Below, piece after piece: positions 7,549 to 15,631 of a DNA stretch of 64,000 nucleotides (the first letter of the stretch is position 1; each line of letters opens with the position of its first letter). The translations under genes were made by a program, and so were the position numbers. This DNA is from Gemmatimonadota bacterium (GTDB lineage Bacteria > Latescibacterota > UBA2968 > UBA8231): contig JAPPEG010000101.1 of the NCBI GenBank assembly GCA_028875345.1, positions 1-64,000 on the forward strand, given 5' to 3'. The notes under the pieces were generated by a model. The model did not search any database. It saw nothing but the letters and a program-made list of their open reading frames with translations, and had not been told where the DNA came from.

Positions 7549-8610
7549 TTACGACGACGGCTTAGGCCGTTGTATCCCATACTTGCGCATCCGATAGCGC
7601 AGTGTCTGATGACTCATACCCAACAAACGAGCCGCGCCCCGATCCCCCGAGACCATCCAGTTCGTCTGCTCCAGCGCCGCCACAATCCGCTGCTTCTCAG
7701 CCTCGCCCGCAGCACTCGACTGCTTCCCCTCTCGGCCCTCAGCCGCTGGTGCAACCGGTGACGCAGATGGCGAAGACGACAACGCCCCATCGGCTATCGC
7801 CAACACATCCGCCATCTCAATGTGCTCCCCCTCGCACACAATCACCAACCGCTGCATCCAATGGGCTAACTCCCGCACATTCCCCGGCCAAGCATACCCC
7901 TGCAAATGCGCCAACACCCCTTCGCTCAACACCGGCACTGGACGCTGGAACTGCTGAGCATACTGGTGCACAAAATGCGTCGCCAACAGCGGAATGTCCT
8001 CTCGCCGCTCCCGCAACGGCGGCACCATCAGCGGAAACACGCTCAAACGGTAGTATAGATCCTCCCGGAACGTCCCCTCTCGGATGGCCTTGCGCAGATC
8101 GCGGTTCGTCGCCGCAATGATCCGCACATCCACCCGAATCGACGCCTTGCCGCCCACGCGCGTCAGGCGATCCTCTTCCAAGATATGCAGCAACACCCGT
8201 TGGGCTTCCAGCGGCAAGTCGCCGATCTCATCGAGGAACAGCGTGCCCCTATGCGCCTGTTCAAAAAAGCCGATGCGCCGCCCCACCGCGCCGGTGAAGG
8301 CACCCCTCTCGTGGCCGAATAATTCGCTTTCGACCAAGCCGGCGGGCAGTGCACCGCAATTGACGGCGATGAAGGCTTGCTTGTGGCGCGTGCTCATGGT
8401 GTGGATGGTTCGGGCGAGCAAGCCCTTGCCCACGCCGGTCTCACCCAACACCAACATCCCGGTATCCGTCGCGGCGACCTGCTCCACTTTTGTCAGGAGT
8501 TCGGCGAGGGTTGCACTGTGACGGAACAGGCCGGCAGGCGGCGGCTTGTTGGGATCGTCGGCGACCACTCTTAGCCTTGCCTCCCCCGACACCCACTTAC
8601 GATCAAACAC
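7549..8610 (-). CDS. Short sigma-54 activator lacking the sensor domain
   Basis: 353 aa from GTG 8610-8608 (AAGAAG upstream). It has a sigma-54 interaction AAA+ domain (about residues 33-265) with Walker A GETGVGKG at 56-63, a canonical GAFTGA loop at 103-108, Walker B LFLDE, and 'WPGNVREL'. A Fis-type HTH ends the protein (MSHQTLRYRMRKYGIQRPK). It aligns with the C-terminal third of the 8907-12035 protein from 'RVVADDP' onward, and the two HTHs are almost identical, so they should bind the same sites. The propeller and Y_Y_Y sensor are absent and only an ~30-residue remnant precedes the ATPase. Unregulated AAA+ activators are often constitutively active, so this could amplify the response. 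It has its own sigma-54 promoter (8674-8689). Confidence 0.9.
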   Translation of the reverse strand: MFDRKWVSGEARLRVVADDPNKPPPAGLFRHSATLAELLTKVEQVAATDTGMLVLGETGVGKGLLARTIHTMSTRHKQAFIAVNCGALPAGLVESELFGHERGAFTGAVGRRIGFFEQAHRGTLFLDEIGDLPLEAQRVLLHILEEDRLTRVGGKASIRVDVRIIAATNRDLRKAIREGTFREDLYYRLSVFPLMVPPLRERREDIPLLATHFVHQYAQQFQRPVPVLSEGVLAHLQGYAWPGNVRELAHWMQRLVIVCEGEHIEMADVLAIADGALSSSPSASPVAPAAEGREGKQSSAAGEAEKQRIVAALEQTNWMVSGDRGAARLLGMSHQTLRYRMRKYGIQRPKPSS

Positions 8611-8673
8611 ATCTTCTTCTTAGTTCCCATGTGATCGGTCTTCCTTCCTGAGGATGACCACCCACCGCAGGTA

Positions 8674-8689
8674 TGCACATTCCGTGCCA
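8674..8689 (-). promoter_or_regulatory. Sigma-54 (-24/-12) promoter
   Basis: The minus strand reads TGGCACGGAATGTGCA with GG-N10-GC spacing; it differs from the 5910-5925 promoter by one base. The predicted start is about 8663, some 50 nt before the GTG of the short regulator. Confidence 0.85.
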
Positions 8690-8705
8690 ACGAGCAGGCC
8701 GCGCA

Positions 8706-8738
8706 CAAAAAAATCCTCCAGGATGGCCCTAAAGGATT
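8706..8738 (-). terminator. Intrinsic terminator after the long regulator
   Basis: Diverged homologue of the hairpin at 5941-5974. As minus-strand RNA the arms (8712-8722 with 8728-8738) form an 11-bp stem including two G-U pairs, followed by a U run (8713-8707). On the plus strand these would be C-A mismatches, so the conserved pairing supports function on the minus strand only. Confidence 0.8.
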
Positions 8739-8811
8739 GAAAAACAAGAATCTTAAAATTGTAGGAGGGATTTTTCTACGCTTCGCCGCTCAGCTATTGT
8801 TGCTCGTCACT

Positions 8812-8869
8812 TGCACAACTTTTTGTTCATTTGAACAACTTTTTATTTATATGAACAAATATTTGTTCA
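8812..8869. promoter_or_regulatory. Three 18-bp operator sites (enhancer/UAS-like), copy 2
   Basis: Sites at 8812-8829 (TGCACAACTTTTTGTTCA), 8832-8849 (TGAACAACTTTTTATTTA) and 8852-8869 (TGAACAAATATTTGTTCA, a perfect palindrome) start exactly 20 bp apart. The array starts 138 bp from the sigma-54 promoter at 8674-8689, the same distance as in copy 1. It lies 38 bp after the stop of the long regulator. Confidence 0.8.
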
Positions 8870-8906
8870 TCGGGCCAAACTCCTGTTGCCGTGATAACGT
8901 GTGCAT

Positions 8907-11900
8907 TTACGACGACTTCTTGGGCCGTTGTATCCCATACTTGCGCATCCGATAGCGCAGCGTCTGTGCACTCATGCCCAACAAGCGAGCAGCACCCCTT
9001 TCGCCAGAAACTACCCAATTCGTCCGCTGCAGCGCCTCGACAATTCGCTGCTTCTCATCCTCGTCCTCATCCTCCTGTTCAACCGGCGACTCAGATGCGG
9101 GCCGCGACTCCGCCGCTCCCGCCGACAGCACATCTATCACCTTGATGCGCTTTCCCTCACACACAATCACCGCCCGCTGCATCCGATGCGCCAACTCCCG
9201 CACATTCCCCGGCCAAGCGTGCGCCTGCAAATATTCCATAACCTCATCACTCAACGTCGGCTCTGGACGCTTAAACCGCTGGGCATACTGACGCACAAAA
9301 TGCGCCGCCAACACCGGAATGTCCTCCCGCCGCTCCCGTAGCGGCGGCACCACCAGCGGAAACACGGTCAAACGGTAGTACAGATCCGCTCGGAACGTCC
9401 CTTCCCGAACCGCCCGTTGCAAATCGTGGTTGGTCGCCGCAATGATCCGCACATCCACCAAGATCGACGCCTTACCCCCGACGCGCGTCAGGCGATCTTC
9501 CTCTAGGACATTCAGCAACACCCGTTGGGCTTCCAACGGCAAGTCGCCGATCTCATCGAGGAACAGCGTGCCCCCATGCGCCCGTTCAAAAAAGCCTATT
9601 CGCTGCTCAATCGCGTTCGTAAAGGCCCCCTCCTCGTGGCCGAACAGTTCGCTTTCGACAAGCCCAAGGGGCAGTGCGCCGCAATTGACGGCGATGAAGG
9701 CTTGCTCGCGGCGCATGCTCATGGTGTGGATGGTTCGGGCGAGCAAGCCCTTGCCCACGCCGGTCTCACCCAACACCAACACCCCCGTGTTCGTCGCGGC
9801 CACCTGCTCCACCCTTTTCAGGAGTTGGGCCATGACCGGATTTTGGCTGAGTATATGCGGAGTCCGTCGCTTGTCTGGGTCATCGGCGACCACCCGCACC
9901 TCCAAGCTAGCCACCTCCGACTCCAACCCATCCTGATCTTGAGTCTTCACCTCAAAGCGATATTCACCGGCCGGCACGCCTCGGTACGACACCTTATTGT
10001 CGAGCGAAGGCGCACTCCACTCGGCTGCCGGACCATAGCCGACCAGCCGATAACGGTAGCGCATCGGCGCTACCGCAATTCCGAAACGGATGCCCTGGAA
10101 ATGAATCACTATCTCATCCGTGCCCTCTATATAGGACGCGGCTTGGGACGACTCCACAAGGCGCCCCTCCACAACCGGACGGATCACGATACCTAGCGGT
10201 CCATTGCGAGGCTGGTACGCGACCAACCCCACCTTCGTCCCAAACCACAGCCGACCTTGGCTGTCGCACAGAATCGCTTCAATCGTGTTCATTGGTGCTG
10301 ATTTTCCCAGACGGATGGGGTGAAAGGTCCGGCCATCGTAATTCAAGACGCCCCCGCCGTTGGTCCCAATCCACAGCCTCCCCTGCCGGTCAACTCCCAA
10401 CGCCAGAATCCCATTGGCCGAAAGCCCACCTTCCTCCACTGTAAACTGACGCACCTGCTTGGAGTGGAAGTCAAAAGCAAAAAGGCCCTGCGCCGTCCCC
10501 ACCCAAAGCGTGCCCTCATGCTCGTACAAGACGTTCACATAAGAAACCGCTTCTAACCCGGCTATATCCAATGCCCGGAAAAGGCCAGCCTTATAAGAAT
10601 ACAACGCCGGCCTTTTTCCATGCGTACCGATCCAGAACACGCCTTCTTCATCCTGCAGCACGGCGCGGCAAGGGTAAGAAAACAACTCCTTGAATGCGGT
10701 GAAGCGATCTTCTTTAATCCATCCGAAGCGCCCTTCGGACGTACAGACGCTCATGCGCCCTATCCGGTCTATGAACAGCCCCGCGATTTCTTCGTGGCGG
10801 CCCTCGGCCACCTCGATCACTTGGGTTTCTTGGCCCGTTCCCTTGAAGACCTGTCCGTCGGGACCACCACTCCAGAGTTGCCCTTGTTGATCGACCACCA
10901 GCGCCGAGACCGCCCGACCCGTTGCCACCGGGCGAATCCGGGCGTCCTCCAAGCAGGCCAAACCGCCTGCCGTGCCAATCCAGATCCGGCCCTCGCGGTC
11001 TTCTGCCAAACACCGAACCTCCCGGTCGGGCAACCCATCGGCTTCCGCGTAGCGCTGGACGCGGACTGGATCGCAAAAAACCAGCCCACCACCCCATAGT
11101 CCTATCCAGATGTTCCCCTCGCGATCCTCATAGGTCAGGCGCGTGTCCGCAAAGGGGAACCACGGCAAGCCGACCGAAAACGAACGCCAGTCCTGCCCAT
11201 CGTACACCAGCACGCCCTTGCGAGCCACCCACAGCCAGCCCCGCTCGTCCAAGCGCACATCCCGCATTCCGTGCCGCACTACCTCCCCGTCTTCAAGCTC
11301 GCTCCCCACATCAATTAAGTCGAACTGCTGTTGCTGTGGATCGTAGCGGCCGATCACAGCTTCGCTGCCTATGTAATGGAAGGCAATCCACAGATAGCCA
11401 GCGGCGTCGCCAGCGAACTTCCAAGTCCAATGCCCTTTGCCGGATCCCACGCGGAAGTCCATGCTCATGCGCCGACCATCCAAGCTAATAACGCCCCACT
11501 TCAACGTCGCCAGCCACGTCGTCCCCACCGCGTCGGTGGCCATATCGTACACCTGCCCGATAGGCCGATCCCCAATCGCCGTCAAGAACTCGACGACCCG
11601 CCCCTTGGAAAACCAGCCAACCCCGTTGCCGGTCAGAATCCGCATCGTGCCGTCCGACTGCTTCTGCAAGCCCAAGATGTCGTTGCAGGGCAGGCCGTCC
11701 TCAATGGTATATACCTGAAAACTCCGTCCGTCGTAGGCGGCTAGCCCGCCGCCGAGCGTCCCAAAGAGCAACCGCCCATCCTCGTCCTCGGCGATGGCCA
11801 TCACCGTCAGGTGGGGAATCCCGTCCACTCGGCCAAAGGTATCAAAACGAGTCCCGTCGAATCGACTGATCCCACCATCGGCGGTGGCGATCCAGAGTAG

Positions 11901-12035
11901 CCCTTGGCGGTCTTGGTAGATTGCTTCTACCTGCATCCCGGCCAACCCATCAGCAACGGTGTACCGATGCCCTAGTACATGCTCCAAGGACTTCTTATGT
12001 TTTGGGATTTCTGAGACTTCGCTCCCGTCGTCCAT
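8907..12035 (-). CDS. One-component propeller-Y_Y_Y-sigma54 AAA+ transcription activator
   Basis: 1042 aa from ATG 12035. Residues ~20-650 contain many two-component-regulator propeller repeats of the type 'LWIATADGGISRFDG', predicted as one or two beta-propellers. A Y_Y_Y-like domain follows at ~655-720. Then comes a sigma-54 AAA+ domain with Walker A GETGVGKG (756-763), Walker B TLFLDE (~823-828), 'WPGNVREL' and a C-terminal Fis-type HTH (~1010-1035). There is no signal peptide, membrane span, histidine kinase or receiver domain, so sensing would be cytosolic and directly coupled to DNA binding. The loop that contacts sigma-54 reads GAFTNA (803-808) instead of GAFTGA. The ligand is unknown. 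It probably controls the promoters at 8674 and 5910. Confidence 0.92.
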   Translation of the reverse strand: MDDGSEVSEIPKHKKSLEHVLGHRYTVADGLAGMQVEAIYQDRQGLLWIATADGGISRFDGTRFDTFGRVDGIPHLTVMAIAEDEDGRLLFGTLGGGLAAYDGRSFQVYTIEDGLPCNDILGLQKQSDGTMRILTGNGVGWFSKGRVVEFLTAIGDRPIGQVYDMATDAVGTTWLATLKWGVISLDGRRMSMDFRVGSGKGHWTWKFAGDAAGYLWIAFHYIGSEAVIGRYDPQQQQFDLIDVGSELEDGEVVRHGMRDVRLDERGWLWVARKGVLVYDGQDWRSFSVGLPWFPFADTRLTYEDREGNIWIGLWGGGLVFCDPVRVQRYAEADGLPDREVRCLAEDREGRIWIGTAGGLACLEDARIRPVATGRAVSALVVDQQGQLWSGGPDGQVFKGTGQETQVIEVAEGRHEEIAGLFIDRIGRMSVCTSEGRFGWIKEDRFTAFKELFSYPCRAVLQDEEGVFWIGTHGKRPALYSYKAGLFRALDIAGLEAVSYVNVLYEHEGTLWVGTAQGLFAFDFHSKQVRQFTVEEGGLSANGILALGVDRQGRLWIGTNGGGVLNYDGRTFHPIRLGKSAPMNTIEAILCDSQGRLWFGTKVGLVAYQPRNGPLGIVIRPVVEGRLVESSQAASYIEGTDEIVIHFQGIRFGIAVAPMRYRYRLVGYGPAAEWSAPSLDNKVSYRGVPAGEYRFEVKTQDQDGLESEVASLEVRVVADDPDKRRTPHILSQNPVMAQLLKRVEQVAATNTGVLVLGETGVGKGLLARTIHTMSMRREQAFIAVNCGALPLGLVESELFGHEEGAFTNAIEQRIGFFERAHGGTLFLDEIGDLPLEAQRVLLNVLEEDRLTRVGGKASILVDVRIIAATNHDLQRAVREGTFRADLYYRLTVFPLVVPPLRERREDIPVLAAHFVRQYAQRFKRPEPTLSDEVMEYLQAHAWPGNVRELAHRMQRAVIVCEGKRIKVIDVLSAGAAESRPASESPVEQEDEDEDEKQRIVEALQRTNWVVSGERGAARLLGMSAQTLRYRMRKYGIQRPKKSS

Positions 12036-12070
12036 CCCTACCGGTCCTAATTTTAATTCACTAGTTTAAT

Positions 12071-12169
12071 TTAATGTGAGTTCGGGTTAAGCGACCTTTA
12101 AGCTGTATGGTGTGCAAACCTAAGTTTAGCCCAAAAGGAGTCCCTCGCCTTAACCCGAACTCACGTTAA
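12071..12169. mobile_element. 99-bp element with 21-bp inverted ends (MITE-like candidate)
   Basis: Left end 12071-12091 and right end 12149-12169 are inverted copies with one mismatch; the perfect core is GTGAGTTCGGGTTAAG (12076-12091 versus 12149-12164). The 57-bp middle has no frame. Only one copy is present in the window, and no clear target-site duplication is visible (flanks TTTAAT and CATGGG differ). It could instead be a bidirectional terminator or a long operator between the regulator promoter and the cupin 3' end. Confidence 0.4.
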
Positions 12170-12178
12170 CATGGGCTA

Positions 12179-12808
12179 CTACACCCGCTCGGCCTGGGGT
12201 TCGGCCAGTCCGTGAGTATGATCCCACAAATGCCCCCGCCGCTTCTGGCCTTCTAGCGTCGTTTCAAAGTACACCCCCTGCACTGGCTCGTGCACCAACG
12301 GCATATCGTGATGATGCCCCATGCCCGTGGCAAGGCAGTCGCCCGGCTTCATTTCGTACGCCTTGCCCTCAGAAACGGCGCGAGCCTGACCTTCCAAGAT
12401 GACCCAATACTCGTCGCAGTCGTGAAAGTGGCTATCGAAATTGGTCCACTTCTCGTACGGGACCGAATCGCCCTTATCTTCGGGCTGGGGACTATTGTCC
12501 ATGTTGAAGATGCCCGAGCCGCCCGTCTCCGCCCCCCAACGTCCGCAAAAGCGCACCAACATAGCCGCCTCTTCTACCTCCAACACCTCAAAAGAACCCG
12601 GCCCAGTCAAATCCAGATTGGCACCCGTGGCGGCTTCCACCTCCTCGGCACCCACCCGCAACCGACAACGTCCCCCTCCGACGATCAGCTTCTCCACCTC
12701 GCCGCGACGCGCAAAGCAGTGTTCATCGCCTGCGTCGAGCCGCACGACCTCAAAGTGCTCCAACTCGCACCAATCGGGGTACTGATCTTCACTTCTGAAC
12801 ATCGGCAT
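12179..12808 (-). CDS. Bicupin-fold protein
   Basis: 209 aa from ATG 12808 (AAGGAAG upstream; a second ATG two codons later is possible). The C-terminal half has a clear cupin_2 core: 'HFHDCDEYWVILEG' supplies His/His/Glu metal ligands, and a later 'GMGHHHDMP' supplies the fourth His. The N-terminal half (about 10-110) looks like a second cupin barrel without the His set ('GEVEKLIVGGGRCRLRVG'). Possible roles are a sugar- or acid-binding isomerase or dioxygenase-like enzyme; specificity cannot be read. It is transcribed alone, with the inverted repeat 12071-12169 just past its stop. Confidence 0.8.
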   Translation of the reverse strand: MPMFRSEDQYPDWCELEHFEVVRLDAGDEHCFARRGEVEKLIVGGGRCRLRVGAEEVEAATGANLDLTGPGSFEVLEVEEAAMLVRFCGRWGAETGGSGIFNMDNSPQPEDKGDSVPYEKWTNFDSHFHDCDEYWVILEGQARAVSEGKAYEMKPGDCLATGMGHHHDMPLVHEPVQGVYFETTLEGQKRRGHLWDHTHGLAEPQAERV

Positions 12809-12944
12809 AACTTTCTTCCTTCTCTCCGTGTTTAAAAGGTTTTAGAATATCAGGACCCAGCAGATTTGCACAAATCAACTGACACTGAAATGCACAAACC
12901 ATGAACGTTGTAGAAACCCTTTTTCATCTGCTTCGGGATATGTG

Positions 12945-13673
12945 ATGGGTCAACGGGATTACAATGCTGTCGTCAGGCGTGCGGAAGCGGTGTCTGGTAT
13001 TGATGTGCAGATATTGGGCGAGGTTGAAGGGTTGCCGATTTTGTGTGCGTCTGCTGGCAGGGGAGACGCGCCTGTTGTTTATATCAATGGAGGGACGCAC
13101 GGCGATGAACCGGCTGGGGTAGAAGCCGCGCTCGCTTTTTTGGAAGGGGAGTGGGAGCGCTGGGCGGATAGAGTGCGTTTTGAAGTTATTCCGTGTTTGT
13201 GTCCGTGGAGCTATGCTCACAATGTCCGATTCAATGCACAGGGGGTGGATGTGAATTGGGCGTTTTTGCGCGATGATGTGCCCGAGATTGAGATTTTGAA
13301 GGGTTTTTTGGCGGGAAGAGTTTTTGCGGGTGTGATCGATTTGCACGAGGATTGGGAGAGTCCGGGATTTTATCTGTACGAGATGTTTGGAGACCGGGGA
13401 TCTCTGGGACGGGAGATGGTGAAGCGGGTGGCACGGGTTTGTCCGATTAACGAGAGTGCCGAGATTGAGGGCGAGGTTGCGGTCAATGGGGTGATTCATC
13501 CCAATATGGAGGTGGCAAGGCGGAAGTACGGGGAAGGCATACCTATCGCTTTGTTCCAGCGAGGCCATACGGGACATCTGGTGACGTCAGAAACCCCAAC
13601 GGCACAGCCGATGGATGTGCGCGTTGCAGCGCATCTGGCAGCTATTGAGGTGATGGTGGAGGCTAATGTTTAA
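12945..13673 (+). CDS. Aspartoacylase/succinylglutamate desuccinylase-like M14 hydrolase
   Basis: 242 aa from ATG 12945 (an in-frame GTG lies immediately before). Zinc ligands: H52 and E55 in 'GGTHGDEPAG' and H134 in 'DLHED'; the catalytic Glu is probably E216 in 'TSETPT'. The substrate-binding 'NVRFNAQGVDVNW' is typical of the M14 family. The short length fits single-domain deacylases acting on N-acylated amino acids or small peptides. Codon use is visibly richer in G/T-ending codons and lower in G+C than its neighbours, and it is the only plus-strand gene here, so recent acquisition is plausible. It is convergent with the DUF6785-like gene, with stops 10 bp apart. Confidence 0.85.
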   Translation: MGQRDYNAVVRRAEAVSGIDVQILGEVEGLPILCASAGRGDAPVVYINGGTHGDEPAGVEAALAFLEGEWERWADRVRFEVIPCLCPWSYAHNVRFNAQGVDVNWAFLRDDVPEIEILKGFLAGRVFAGVIDLHEDWESPGFYLYEMFGDRGSLGREMVKRVARVCPINESAEIEGEVAVNGVIHPNMEVARRKYGEGIPIALFQRGHTGHLVTSETPTAQPMDVRVAAHLAAIEVMVEANV

Positions 13674-13682
13674 ATCAATTCG

Positions 13683-15602
13683 CTACATATGCGTCAGCAC
13701 GCGCCCCTTTTCCGCAGTCAGCGCATAGATCGCACCCCATATCCCCGACACGGACACCTCGCCCAAAATCAATCCCAAAAAGAACGGCTTGGCGTTCTGG
13801 AACAGGCGCACGCCGCCAAAGCGCAGGATGACCAGCTTCAACAGCCAAGCAATCATTGCCGAGAACCAGATCTGACTCGTCAGCCAGCCCACGGCAATAG
13901 CAAAGCCGATCGGGTGAAAGGGCCACCAAAACCACCGGTGCTGCGCCCACATTAGAAAGCCCTCCACGGCCGCGCCGATCCCCTTGAAGAGCCAGCCGCG
14001 CATATCGGCCTCGGGCATGTTGAGAATGGTCGGGCCGATATAAGGCCAGCCGTGGGCACCAGCCCAATTGATCAGCGACAGATTAACCGCTCCATGGGTA
14101 TAAGCCAGCTTCAAGGTCATGTAAGCCGCGGCCAAAAGGCTGCACACCAGAGCCAGCATCAGGCCCCAAAACAGTCGCGTCTTGGGGCCGGGAATCAACT
14201 CGGCGAGTTTGAGGCCATTGGCGCACGCGACCATCGGCGAAGTGCGCGATTCGCCCTGCCAGATAAAGGTGAAATTGAGGGCGACCAAGCCCTTGGCCCC
14301 GAGGACTGAAGTGCCTAAACCCGAAATGATAAAGTACGCCGGGACAATGGGGCTGCGGGCGGTGGCCACGCCGCCGGTAGCCACCACGCGCGCGACCAAG
14401 ATGAAGAACAGCAAGCTGACGATGAGTAGAACCGGAAGCACCGCAATCGGCACCCCCGAACGCCAGAGCCACACGGCGACGAAGAGCAGGCTGCCCAAAA
14501 AGCCGACAACGGCCGTGCGATAGCGGAGTACCTCCTCGCTGTCATCGACGCCACCGCGCGGGTCCCAGAGTTTGCGCCAGACCTCTTTGAGATGAGGGCG
14601 GGCAGTCCACAGGCCAAAGAGCACCAACACAATGACCGCGCCGGTAGCTTGATGGGTCAGGTCGGCCGGCTGCGAGTACTCGTACGCGCTCAAGCGCTCG
14701 GTGCTGGCAATGCCGAGCGTCTTGAAGACCCCTTCCTCCACCTTGGAGAACACGTAGAAGAACCAGATGCTAAACGTGATCTCGAGATTGACCAAGTAGA
14801 AGAAGCCGACCCAAGCCAAGTTGAGTGCAACCGGCAAGTGCAAGGTATGGTTGAAGAAAGAAAAACTGCCACTGGGGCGGTATACAGGCACGATTGGGAA
14901 GTAGTGGTTGAGGGCGTTGAGACTGAGCAGGATGCAGGGCACGGCAAACCCCAGCCACATCCGCTGATCCTTAAAGAAAGGAGCCACGCGCATCTGGGCA
15001 TCCTTCTCAATCATATTCTGCGGCAGCTGAACCATCGGATAGGTCAGCCGCTCGTGCTCCGACCACTGGCGGTGGAGGATGGCGCTCATGCAGATCAACA
15101 TGAAGCTCATGGCCACGATCAACGCCAGCCAGTAGGCCATCGGTTCCACCCAGACGCCCCACGGGATGGACTCACCCTTCGGTAGGCCCTCGTAGTAATT
15201 CTTGATCGCCTCGAAGTCCTGCGGCGCAATCCACGAAGGGATAAAGTCGTAGAACAGCTCGGCGTAGTCGTTTTCCGGGGTGGCGTAGTAGAAGGGATAG
15301 ACGATGGTGCCAATGAGGAAGAACATAAGGCCCCAAGTCGGCACCGTGACCGCCATCATCAACATGCAGTAAATCAGCACCAGATCGGCTTTGGCCAGGG
15401 CGAAATGGCGGCCGAGCAGAGCCACAAATCCATTGACGGCAAAGGTCAGGACAAAAAAGAGAAAGAGCGCACCCGGCGAAGAAGGATTGAAGCCGACCCA
15501 GTAGTAATTGAACACGACCCCGTACGGCGCGAGCAGGCCCACCGCTAGGGAAAGGGCAATGCCGGTTAGCAGTCCCTTGATGCTGAAAAGCGATTTGGGC
15601 AT
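13683..15602 (-). CDS. DUF6785/DUF6784-like polytopic membrane protein
   Basis: 639 aa with about 14 hydrophobic segments. The first is at ~10-35 after a short 'MPKSLFSIKG' tail. Conserved-looking elements are 'TYPMVQLPQNMI' (~206-217), 'ATGGVATARSPIVPAYF' (~430) and 'WQGESRTSPMVACANGLKL' (~470). This layout matches the DUF6785 plus DUF6784 family, distantly like oligopeptide transporters. It probably imports the substrate handled by the adjacent SDR, PhyH and GH32-like enzymes. No strong ribosome-binding site is visible. It lies 29 bp after the SDR stop, last in the operon. Confidence 0.75.
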   Translation of the reverse strand: MPKSLFSIKGLLTGIALSLAVGLLAPYGVVFNYYWVGFNPSSPGALFLFFVLTFAVNGFVALLGRHFALAKADLVLIYCMLMMAVTVPTWGLMFFLIGTIVYPFYYATPENDYAELFYDFIPSWIAPQDFEAIKNYYEGLPKGESIPWGVWVEPMAYWLALIVAMSFMLICMSAILHRQWSEHERLTYPMVQLPQNMIEKDAQMRVAPFFKDQRMWLGFAVPCILLSLNALNHYFPIVPVYRPSGSFSFFNHTLHLPVALNLAWVGFFYLVNLEITFSIWFFYVFSKVEEGVFKTLGIASTERLSAYEYSQPADLTHQATGAVIVLVLFGLWTARPHLKEVWRKLWDPRGGVDDSEEVLRYRTAVVGFLGSLLFVAVWLWRSGVPIAVLPVLLIVSLLFFILVARVVATGGVATARSPIVPAYFIISGLGTSVLGAKGLVALNFTFIWQGESRTSPMVACANGLKLAELIPGPKTRLFWGLMLALVCSLLAAAYMTLKLAYTHGAVNLSLINWAGAHGWPYIGPTILNMPEADMRGWLFKGIGAAVEGFLMWAQHRWFWWPFHPIGFAIAVGWLTSQIWFSAMIAWLLKLVILRFGGVRLFQNAKPFFLGLILGEVSVSGIWGAIYALTAEKGRVLTHM

Positions 15603-15631
15603 GTGTGGGCCGACGAGTTCCGTCGATGATC

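Noticed and set aside
8812-8869. Operator array as a short CRISPR or a plasmid iteron origin
   Set aside because: Only three imperfect palindromic units, 20-bp step, no spacers, and a fixed relation to a sigma-54 promoter; no replication gene nearby.
8737-8955. 72-codon plus-strand frame
   Set aside because: It runs through the terminator arm, the operator array and the 3' end of the long regulator; no ribosome site or motif.
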